A stretch of 6,305 nucleotides of DNA, taken from positions 1 to 6,305 of the forward strand of contig JAATVS010000702.1 in NCBI GenBank assembly GCA_014523695.1, given 5' to 3'. Shown here one piece after another: positions 1 through 4,739 of the stretch (within the stretch, counting starts at the first letter, position 1; every line of letters starts with the position of its first letter). This DNA comes from Nitrososphaerales archaeon TH5895. Lineage in GTDB: Archaea > Thermoproteota > Nitrososphaeria > Nitrososphaerales > Nitrososphaeraceae. Under the pieces are notes generated by a model, which was given only the letters and a program-made list of their open reading frames with translations, was not told the DNA's origin and ran no database searches. Made by a program: the position numbers and the translations under genes.

Positions 1-71
1 AGTAGTACATATGAAACAAATGTTATCGTCAGCCACATTCGAACTATTTTCAATTTATCTCCTCACCCGAT

Positions 72-116
72 AATGCATCGTATCCTATTTGAATGATGCG
101 GCATGATGCAACGTAT
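72..116. repeat. Short imperfect repeats upstream of the integrase
   Basis: AATGCATCGTAT (72-83) and GATGCAACGTAT (105-116) match at 10 of 12 positions, and ATGATGC occurs at 93-99 and 103-109 with a 10-bp period. The cluster is upstream of the preferred integrase start and could be an operator or integrase arm-type site. It would be coding only if the integrase started at 103. Weak evidence. Confidence 0.2.
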
Positions 117-222
117 TATTAATGAGTCTTGTTTACTTGTTATAGTAATAGATTTGCAGAGACAACGGCAGAAACAAAAGCAGCGACTAACGACCATCAT
201 AAATAAGACCAATGACACTACC

Positions 223-1467
223 ATGAAGGAATATTTTGAAGCAATGCAAACCGAAATCAATCCGAGTACGAATTATGTAAAAACAAATCAAAACACATTA
301 GACAAATTATTGGACTTTCATAACAACAAACCCCTTACCGAAATAACAAGGGAAGATATCATATCCTATTTGAACAGTCTTAAAAAGTCTGAAGAGATAG
401 ACCCTTTACACAAGTGGATTGGAACCTATAATTCACGCCTTCGGAATTTACTCAGGTTTTTTAAATGGTTGTATAGTCCAACATTGGCACATAACCAACG
501 ACCTAGACCTAAGCTTTTACTCAACGTTTCTCAATTACGCAGGAAAGAAATCTCTATTTACAAACCAACCGATTTATGGACACTAGAAGACGACCTAGTA
601 TTTTTGAAATGGTGCCCTAACAAACGTGACCGATGTTATCATGCCATTTCAAGGGATCTATCGGCAAGACCTCACGAAATTCTAAATCTCAAGATTAAAG
701 ATGTTGTATATAGACAAGTCGGCGATAAACAATACGCCGAAGTTCTTGTAAACGGCAAGACCGGTACCAGGCACCTCCCATTAATTGACTCAATTCCCTA
801 CGTTAAGGAATGGTTAGACGAACACCCACAACGCAGTAACAAGAATGCATACCTTATTTGCACTATGATTAGAAGAAATGTCGGAGGCCGATTATCCAGA
901 GATAGCCTATTTCATATATACGCGAGAGATTACAAAGAAAACTATTTTCCATTGTTACTAAGGAATCCAACGATATCAAATGAAGACAAGCAGAAGATAA
1001 GAGACTTGTTAATAAAACCCTGGAATCTATACATTAGAAGGCACAGCAGCCTTACACAGAAGAGCAAATTCCTTCACGGTAGCATATTCAGTCAACATGC
1101 AGGTTGGAGTCCTAGGTCGCAAATGCACCTTAAATACGTTCATTATTTTGGCAATGAATCTTCAGAATCCATTTTGCAAGAATACGGCATTTTACCAAAG
1201 GACAATCAAGAAGTAGACGTATTAAGACCTAAGCAGTGTCCTAATTGTGTTGAGTATAATCGACCCGACCAAAAATTCTGTGCCAAATGCAGAATGGTTC
1301 TAACGTATGAAGCGTATAACGAAACCCTGCAAAATGAACATGAGAAAGAATTAGAAATTCAGAAATTGAAAGAGAAGCAAGAACAAGACATAAAATTAAT
1401 GCGTGAAGAGATGGAAAGCAAGTTCAGGTTAATACTTACAAAGATAGATACAGGTAGGCTGTCCTGA
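223..1467 (+). CDS. Tyrosine recombinase/integrase with C-terminal zinc ribbon, thaumarchaeal type
   Basis: Site-specific recombinase that would integrate or excise the element through a covalent 3'-phosphotyrosine intermediate. Numbering here runs from an in-frame ATG at 103; subtract 40 for the chosen start. Residues 41-125 form a helical SAM-like core-binding domain. The catalytic domain follows, with Arg189 (SARPHEIL), Lys219 (VNGKTGTRH), the second box YIRRHSSLT (Arg313, His314), His332 (QHAGW) and the nucleophile Tyr345 (MHLKYVHYFG). A zinc ribbon follows (Cys379, Cys382, Cys393, Cys396), then a charged coiled-coil tail (about 405-440). All catalytic residues are present, so it looks active. 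A Tyr stands where many relatives have the first His of box II; as I recall, YIRRH is normal in this archaeal group. ATG 223 was chosen because the 40 residues before it are low complexity (Gln/Arg/Lys runs), and an AT-rich CATAAATA lies about 20 bp upstream. ATG 103 or 106 remains possible. The fold assignment is very secure; the start is not. Confidence 0.93.
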   Translation: MKEYFEAMQTEINPSTNYVKTNQNTLDKLLDFHNNKPLTEITREDIISYLNSLKKSEEIDPLHKWIGTYNSRLRNLLRFFKWLYSPTLAHNQRPRPKLLLNVSQLRRKEISIYKPTDLWTLEDDLVFLKWCPNKRDRCYHAISRDLSARPHEILNLKIKDVVYRQVGDKQYAEVLVNGKTGTRHLPLIDSIPYVKEWLDEHPQRSNKNAYLICTMIRRNVGGRLSRDSLFHIYARDYKENYFPLLLRNPTISNEDKQKIRDLLIKPWNLYIRRHSSLTQKSKFLHGSIFSQHAGWSPRSQMHLKYVHYFGNESSESILQEYGILPKDNQEVDVLRPKQCPNCVEYNRPDQKFCAKCRMVLTYEAYNETLQNEHEKELEIQKLKEKQEQDIKLMREEMESKFRLILTKIDTGRLS

Positions 1468-1681
1468 ATCATTCTACTCTCGCTCTGCAAGTATCCTCAT
1501 AATATTCTAACTTAGACTTAATTATTTGCCCAGTAGGCTAGTACGATTCCTTGAGCATTTTCGTACACACCATCAGATCAAAGAAAATTCTCGAAGAGAT
1601 GAACTCAAAGCTTAGTTGAATACCGTCGAGAATAGATGTTGAAAAAATTATTTAATTAGTAGTAAGAGCTTACTAGCAAGC
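1468..1681. other. Gene-free convergent region with a spaced inverted repeat
   Basis: No open frame of useful length on either strand. It holds ATTCTCGA (1587-1594) and its exact reverse complement TCGAGAAT (1626-1633), separated by 31 bases, plus the minus-strand T6 tract. No tRNA-like structure is seen. A position just downstream of an integrase gene is a reasonable place for an attachment site, but no duplicated core could be identified within the window. Confidence 0.3.
1642..1647 (-). terminator. Possible T6 terminator for the minus-strand winged-helix gene
   Basis: On the minus strand this is TTTTTT, about 35 bases after the TGA stop at 1682-1684. It fits archaeal T-tract termination and would separate this transcript from the convergent integrase gene. 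No comparable plus-strand T run longer than four was found for the integrase in 1468-1681. Confidence 0.4.
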
Positions 1682-2557
1682 TCATACATTTTTCAGAACC
1701 CTTTGTGCGCCTTTGTAATTATTGCAGAAAGCAAGATATGACTTAAATATTCCGATTATTTCCTCTAGTTCATGCTGATTCTCTTCTTGATGTAGCTCCT
1801 GTATGAAAAATTCAACCTGATTCAAATTAAGTCTTGCTAGCATTATAAATGAAAAGAACAAGCCTTGTACACTCTTTGTGGTAAATCTATTTGTTTGAGA
1901 TGGGTTTGGATTATTCTGGAAAAAAACATCATGATCGTAATACATTCTATATATATCATTCAGAATTGCTGTGGATAAAGACTTTCCACTTCCTTCAAGA
2001 TAGTTCGAATCCACTTGAGCCTTTATTTCCCGACCAAAAAGCTGTTTTTTTATCTGCTCTAAAATTATTTCTAACAATACATTTTGTGCATCTCTGTTTG
2101 GTTTATAGAAGACTAATATGAAATAATATCTATGTAAAAATGCATTGCAGATATTTTTATTGCAAAAGTTTGAAATGGCAATCAAGGTGTTCCAGATCCC
2201 AGGTAATGATTCTATCTCAGGATTAGTCCATCCTTTCCTCAATAATCTTGATCTTTTACTTCGATTTGCCTCCTTTGGTTTATAGTAATCAGAGACTAAT
2301 ATTCGAATCTTCGTAATACTTTGGTTATATCTATCTATATCGTCTAAGAGATCCTTTAATTCTCGCCCTAACGAAGTTAACTTGTTTATCACTTTCTGTT
2401 TATTTATCCTTTCAGTTTGAATAATCTCGCATCTTCTTAGAAAGCTGATGCCTTTCAATATAGCCGGTTTGTCCTTGCTACCGGTTGCTCTCCAGAGATT
2501 ATTTACTCTCAAGCCCTCATATGCATTTTCTTTACGAAATGCCTCCAAAACTTGCAT
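1682..2557 (-). CDS. Winged-helix DNA-binding protein with long uncharacterised helical C-terminal domain
   Basis: Probable transcriptional regulator. Residues 1-70 from ATG 2557 read as a winged helix-turn-helix: a first helix MQVLEAFRKE, a recognition segment around LWRATGSKDKPAILKGISFLRRCEII, a wing, and a long helix LGRELKDLLDDIDRY. The remaining 220 residues are rich in aromatic and Asn residues and mostly helical; I recognise no enzyme motif, membrane segment or metal site, so it may be a ligand-sensing or dimerisation domain. The gene is convergent with the integrase and divergent from the AbrB cluster. The open frame extends to a TTG at 2596, with another TTG at 2584. The TATA-like element at 2608-2618, read on this strand, would put transcription start near 2587, just inside TTG 2596. 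I therefore favour ATG 2557, or TTG 2584 if the mRNA is leaderless. The gene is real; the regulator role is inferred from the N-terminus only. Confidence 0.8.
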   Translation of the reverse strand: MQVLEAFRKENAYEGLRVNNLWRATGSKDKPAILKGISFLRRCEIIQTERINKQKVINKLTSLGRELKDLLDDIDRYNQSITKIRILVSDYYKPKEANRSKRSRLLRKGWTNPEIESLPGIWNTLIAISNFCNKNICNAFLHRYYFILVFYKPNRDAQNVLLEIILEQIKKQLFGREIKAQVDSNYLEGSGKSLSTAILNDIYRMYYDHDVFFQNNPNPSQTNRFTTKSVQGLFFSFIMLARLNLNQVEFFIQELHQEENQHELEEIIGIFKSYLAFCNNYKGAQRVLKNV

Positions 2558-2607
2558 ATAACTACTAAGCGGTTGCGTAATCAATATCGGTAGCAAACAA
2601 CTACCAG

Positions 2608-2618
2608 TTTTAATATAT
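2608..2618 (+). promoter_or_regulatory. TATA-box-like promoter between divergent genes
   Basis: The run TTTTAATATAT is centred about 26 bp upstream of ATG 2639, the standard spacing between an archaeal TATA box and transcription start. It would therefore give a leaderless mRNA beginning at that ATG. On the minus strand the same block reads ATATATTAAAA and could also serve the winged-helix gene. Spacing and composition are seen directly; activity and bidirectional use are inferred. Confidence 0.5.
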
Positions 2619-2640
2619 GAATGTTATTCATACTATTCAT
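2617..2640. promoter_or_regulatory. Candidate operator: ATGAAT/ATTCAT palindrome plus a third half-site
   Basis: ATGAAT (2617-2622) and ATTCAT (2626-2631) form a perfect 6-bp inverted repeat with a 3-bp centre. A second ATTCAT follows at 2635-2640, exactly 9 bp on. The block lies between the TATA box and the start codon of the AbrB-like gene, where a repressor would block transcription. Either flanking DNA-binding protein could bind it. Six-bp arms alone are common by chance; the position and the third copy are what make it notable. Confidence 0.4.
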
Positions 2641-2899
2641 GCATGGCAAATCTGTATATGTAATTCAGCCCTATGAAGTTGGGGCAACTAAACGCAAGTC
2701 ATTAGCTATGATTATTCCTGCAAAGTATGCAAGGGATAATCAAATAGACAAATCTACAGTCTTCATTGTAAAAGCTAACGAACAAAATGGTAAAATTGTA
2801 TTCCACAGGATTAAAGATATAGGATTAGAAGAATTGATGCCTACTGGTGAGAGTTTCCAGGCTTCCAGCCAACAGGCATCAAATATAGACATACGATAG
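2639..2899 (+). CDS. AbrB/SpoVT-type swapped-hairpin DNA-binding protein
   Basis: Small (86 aa) putative transcriptional regulator of the AbrB/MazE/SpoVT superfamily, whose members dimerise through interlocked beta-hairpins and bind AT-rich DNA. The signature is residues 17-54: GATKRKSLAMIIPAKYARDN is the basic strand and 'IP' turn, followed by an acidic/hydrophobic strand ending in GKIVFHRI. The C-terminal 25 residues are polar and probably disordered. The frame opens at an ATG at 2621, but ATG 2639 fits better: it lies 26 bp from the TATA centre, and the extra MLFILF would sit inside the promoter. The gene leads a tight three-gene cluster, and its stop codon overlaps the ribosome-binding site of the next gene. 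AbrB-fold proteins can be toxin-antitoxin antitoxins; no recognisable toxin sits next to it, so a regulator, perhaps autoregulated through the operator at its start, is the better guess. Confidence 0.75.
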   Translation: MHGKSVYVIQPYEVGATKRKSLAMIIPAKYARDNQIDKSTVFIVKANEQNGKIVFHRIKDIGLEELMPTGESFQASSQQASNIDIR

Positions 2900-2902
2900 G
2901 AG
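2898..2902 (+). promoter_or_regulatory. Shine-Dalgarno AGGAG supporting a TTG start
   Basis: AGGAG overlaps the TAG stop of the AbrB-like gene and lies 8 bases before the TTG at 2911. This supports TTG as the start of the small zinc protein and points to translation from a shared mRNA. Confidence 0.55.
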
Positions 2903-2910
2903 AATACCAA

Positions 2911-3141
2911 TTGCAGTCTAACAGTGATAAGAACATAATTCCTGAATATAAGCAATGCGCAGGAAAGGGTTGCAGAAGGAATGGAACTCACTATCTTAGG
3001 ATCCAATTTCTCAAGAAATATGGTTGGTTCTGTGATTCATGCAAGGAATTTCTTATCCAGGATAAACTCATCGACAAGGTGGATGAAATAGGCAAGACTA
3101 GACAGATTTTTGAACAAAAAGGGGTAGCTGAAAATGAGTAA
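2911..3141 (+). CDS. Small zinc-finger protein (76 aa)
   Basis: Short soluble protein with four cysteines in a zinc-binding layout: Cys16-x4-Cys21 (CAGKGC) and Cys41-x2-Cys44 (CDSC), separated by a 19-residue stretch containing His27 and aromatic residues (KKYGWF). This resembles treble-clef or zinc-ribbon knuckles and suggests a nucleic-acid or protein-binding role; no specific family is recognised. The C-terminal half (EFLIQDKLIDKVDEIGKTRQIFEQKG) is a charged helix. The start is TTG, chosen because AGGAG lies 8 bases upstream and no in-frame ATG precedes the first cysteine pair. It sits 11 bases after the AbrB-like gene and 12 bases before the next gene, in the same frame as the latter. Zinc binding is inferred from cysteine spacing only. 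Confidence 0.72.
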   Translation: MQSNSDKNIIPEYKQCAGKGCRRNGTHYLRIQFLKKYGWFCDSCKEFLIQDKLIDKVDEIGKTRQIFEQKGVAENE

Positions 3142-3153
3142 CGATCACACGAA

Positions 3154-3531
3154 ATGACCGTTGTAGATAACCTGAAAGGTCTAAGCGAAAAGGCCCGAGA
3201 GAATCTGCGACGTAATGCGCAACTTAGAATGAGCAGGAAAGGGAACAGACTACTCGTCCTGAAGGATAGAGAGGAGATTGTACGAATTTTTGATCCTGAG
3301 CAGATTGAGTCACAAGAAATTGATTATGAGGGCAATGGGGAAAAAGTACGAAAGTTTGACTATGCTGTTACTGATCCAAATACTACGGAAATTCAAATAT
3401 TCCGTGCAAGCACTAGGACTTCAGGCGATATCGACGCCCTTCTCGCAGAAGGATACCGTCTCATCAAGATAAGAAGAGAAGGATCGGGCAAGAACACGAG
3501 ATATTATGCAACCCCAGTTAAGGAATCATAA
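3154..3531 (+). CDS. Conserved-looking hypothetical protein, 125 aa
   Basis: Not recognised. The protein is soluble, highly charged and has no cysteine. Residues 1-28 (LSEKARENLRRNAQLRMSRK) form a basic amphipathic helix. Residues 30-85 alternate like a small beta-sheet (NRLLVLKDREEIVRIF, then KVRKFDYAVTD). The end, GDIDALLAEGYRLIKIRREG followed by a Gly/Lys turn and RYYATPV, looks like a helix plus beta-hairpin with basic residues, as in some small nucleic-acid-binding accessory proteins. It is the last member of the AbrB/zinc-protein cluster, starts 12 bases after the zinc-protein stop, and its ATG forms an ATGA overlap with the stop of a 7-codon micro-ORF (3134-3157). No Shine-Dalgarno is evident, so translation may depend on coupling. 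Coding status is well supported by length, position and sequence quality; a nucleic-acid role is only a guess. Confidence 0.72.
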   Translation: MTVVDNLKGLSEKARENLRRNAQLRMSRKGNRLLVLKDREEIVRIFDPEQIESQEIDYEGNGEKVRKFDYAVTDPNTTEIQIFRASTRTSGDIDALLAEGYRLIKIRREGSGKNTRYYATPVKES

Positions 3532-3544
3532 AGATTTCCTACAA

Positions 3545-3549
3545 TTTTT
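3545..3549 (+). terminator. Possible T-tract terminator after the AbrB cluster
   Basis: A T5 run starts 13 bases after the stop codon of the 125-aa protein. Archaeal RNA polymerase can terminate at short T runs without a hairpin. The tract is short, so support is weak. Confidence 0.3.
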
Positions 3550-3596
3550 CCTCAAGTGGATTGAAGTAGTATCAAAGTGGAATGATGTGAAATTAA

Positions 3597-3719
3597 ATGC
3601 ATTATGAAATAGAACCACATGTTTCATTTAGCAGTAATAACACACAGGTGAGTTTCTTCCACGTATCAATATTCGATGACACTGCAGTGACAATGACAGG
3701 TCACTGGGCATGGTGTTAG
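3597..3719 (+). CDS. Possible 40-aa small ORF upstream of the split winged-helix gene
   Basis: ATG 3597 opens 40 sense codons ending at TAG 3717-3719: MHYEIEPHVSFSSNNTQVSF at the start and TMTGHWAWC at the end. It fills most of an otherwise gene-free gap and stops 18 bases before ATG 3738, as an upstream member of that operon would. There is no ribosome-binding site, no clear TATA box at the right distance and no recognised family; the residue make-up (His, Ser, Phe, Trp) is not distinctive. The inverted repeats at 3680-3706 fall within its last third, which could equally mean that this DNA is a control region and the frame is open by chance. Confidence 0.22.
   Translation: MHYEIEPHVSFSSNNTQVSFFHVSIFDDTAVTMTGHWAWC
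3680..3706. repeat. Nested inverted repeats (CACTGCAGTG and CAGTGAC/GTCACTG)
   Basis: A perfect 10-bp palindrome CACTGCAGTG (3680-3689) shares its right arm with a second inverted repeat, CAGTGAC (3685-3691) and GTCACTG (3700-3706), separated by 8 bases. Three CACTG half-sites therefore occur within 27 bp, ending 31 bp before ATG 3738. This could be an operator for the winged-helix protein or an RNA hairpin (7-bp stem, 8-nt loop) in its leader. Each repeat alone is near chance expectation; the overlap and location raise interest. Confidence 0.35.
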
Positions 3720-3737
3720 AACTGCATCGTAGAAGAT

Positions 3738-4388
3738 ATGAGTGATTTAATAGAAGCCATGGTACTGCATATGCACCATTTAGTTCATGAGGAACAAAGG
3801 CCGTTCTCGTATCTAGACTTTATGAAATTTGCAGTTTATGGCCAGGAATTTAAAATGACACACGGTAGTTTCCGAAATAAAGTTTCTAAGCTAATGAAGG
3901 AAGGATTAGTGGAAGTTTCCTGCAGATCAAATATTGCTTTCTACACTCTCAGAAATGTAAAGTTTGACAAAGTTAGCAGGTTCGCAGTGACACGTAACCA
4001 TACGGGGGTACCAATCATCTTAGGAGCATCGCTATCACAATCGGCTGTATCTTCACACCCTTTATACAGAATTATCAAAGATCTGCCATTAGACAGGAGT
4101 TCGGTCCATGATATACGGCTAAGGTTTGTCAGTCCACAAATCTACGCCATCATCTCTTCATTTATCTCCAACGAAACTCTCGTTTATGATTACACTATAA
4201 ATTCTAAGAGTAAGGACATAATACTACCAGTCTGGAAGATAAGGGACCTACTGATTAAGGCAACCGTACACAGGACTGACACTATCAGCATTGTAATAGG
4301 TTGTTCCCTCACTCCTATCACATTAAACATCAATGGTATCATCAGGTTAACAAACGCATTATCTATTGTTGAAGAAAGGTTATCTTGA
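3738..4388 (+). CDS. Winged-helix protein, N-terminal portion ending at an in-frame TGA
   Basis: Probable DNA-binding protein of a type I associate with thaumarchaeal plasmids and integrated elements (from memory, unverified). Residues 20-75 form a winged helix-turn-helix: RPFSYLDFMKF, then a recognition helix region MTHGSFRNKVSKLMKEGLVEV, then a hydrophobic wing SNIAFYTLRNVKF. After a Ser-rich linker comes a second domain (107-216) starting HPLYRIIKDLPLDRSSVHDIRLRF, with beta-rich stretches (IILPVWKIRDLLIKATV, ISIVIGCSLTPITL) ending INGIIRLTNALSIVEERLS. It stops at TGA 4386-4388, but the same frame stays open through 4389-4730 into sequence that looks like its natural C-terminus. The product is therefore either truncated or one half of a split protein. 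ATG 3738 has no obvious Shine-Dalgarno or well-placed TATA box. Both domains upstream of the stop are intact, so DNA binding could survive. Confidence 0.78.
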   Translation: MSDLIEAMVLHMHHLVHEEQRPFSYLDFMKFAVYGQEFKMTHGSFRNKVSKLMKEGLVEVSCRSNIAFYTLRNVKFDKVSRFAVTRNHTGVPIILGASLSQSAVSSHPLYRIIKDLPLDRSSVHDIRLRFVSPQIYAIISSFISNETLVYDYTINSKSKDIILPVWKIRDLLIKATVHRTDTISIVIGCSLTPITLNINGIIRLTNALSIVEERLS

Positions 4389-4508
4389 GTAGTTGATGGA
4401 TCTCATGGTATCAAGGGTTCCAGCCTGATTGCGAAAGGTGATATTTCTTCTCGTGCTGATTATAAAGATAGCAGCATAATTCCAGCTCATTCAGAATGGA
4501 CAGTCACT

Positions 4509-4733
4509 ATGTGGCACTTCGGTGCCGATGCTTCTGTAGAGTATACCGGTGAGAGGTTCTCTGCAACATGGGGTTTAGCACAAGATGCAATAATCCGTGT
4601 CTACAGTAAAACTATGAAAGATCACAGGACAAGAATAAGGCTGGAAAGGCAAGAATATCCTAGGACTAACTTAGCACTTGCTCTAGAACAAAAGATCAAT
4701 CTTAACCACAATTGGTGGTCTGGAGGCGAATAG
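4509..4733 (+). CDS. C-terminal portion of the split winged-helix protein (74 aa from first ATG)
   Basis: Compact basic segment starting MWHFGADASVEYTGERFSAT, then AQDAIIRVYSKTMKD, then RTRIRLERQEYPRTNLALALEQ, ending NHNWWSGGE. The conserved feel of the WHFG, EYTGE and RLERQEYP blocks suggests a real domain under past selection. ATG 4509 is the first in-frame ATG, GTG or TTG after TGA 4386, but it falls inside what looks like the middle of a strand (WTVTMWHFG), so it is more likely an internal Met than a true start. No Shine-Dalgarno precedes it. The stop is 6 bases before the TTG of the coiled-coil gene, with GGAGG near its 3' end probably acting as that gene's ribosome-binding site. Treat it as the downstream half of the 3738-4733 gene. 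Confidence 0.5.
   Translation: MWHFGADASVEYTGERFSATWGLAQDAIIRVYSKTMKDHRTRIRLERQEYPRTNLALALEQKINLNHNWWSGGE
4722..4726 (+). promoter_or_regulatory. Shine-Dalgarno-like GGAGG before the TTG start of the coiled-coil gene
   Basis: GGAGG lies 13 bases before TTG 4740, and a second weaker AGGA (4732-4735) lies 4 bases before it. Together they support internal initiation on a mRNA shared with the winged-helix gene, although the spacing of GGAGG is longer than ideal. Confidence 0.35.
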
Positions 4734-4739
4734 GATTTC

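Larger units (their letters stand above)
3738..4733 (+). pseudogene. Full-length winged-helix gene interrupted by a single in-frame TGA
   Basis: From ATG 3738 to TAG 4731-4733 there is one continuous frame of 331 codons with only one stop, TGA 4386-4388 at codon 217. The 40 codons after it contain no stop and run without frameshift into a segment (SEWTVTMWHFGADASVEYTG) that resembles the C-terminus I recall for full-length relatives of about 300 aa. One substitution (for example CGA, GGA or TGG to TGA) explains the state. TGA also ends the integrase, the minus-strand gene and the coiled-coil gene here, so genome-wide recoding of TGA is unlikely. Alternatives are a sequencing error or a functional split into two polypeptides. 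Seen: the frame continuity. Recalled: the family's length. Confidence 0.6.

Noticed and set aside
63..260. Minus-strand ORF of 65 aa
   Set aside because: Low-complexity, Cys/Phe-rich translation opposite the integrase N-terminus; an antisense shadow with no start signals.
1588..1598. 11-bp match TTCTCGAAGAG between 1588-1598 and 4972-4982, considered as a possible direct repeat or att pair
   Set aside because: Several 11-bp matches are expected by chance between two points in a window this size, and one copy lies within a well-formed coding sequence.
2003..2012. TTCGAATCC, resembling a tRNA T-loop
   Set aside because: The flanking bases do not pair into a T-stem and no anticodon or acceptor arm is present; it lies inside the minus-strand winged-helix gene.
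1891..2121. Plus-strand ORF of 76 aa
   Set aside because: Lies entirely antisense to the minus-strand winged-helix gene, whose translation is far more protein-like.
2639..3141. AbrB-like antitoxin paired with a toxin
   Set aside because: The neighbouring small protein has zinc-knuckle cysteines and no PIN, MazF, RelE or HEPN signature, so a toxin-antitoxin call is not supported.
4386..4388. TGA read as selenocysteine or tryptophan
   Set aside because: TGA ends the integrase, the minus-strand gene and the coiled-coil gene in this window, and no SECIS-like structure was recognised; a nonsense change or split gene is simpler.
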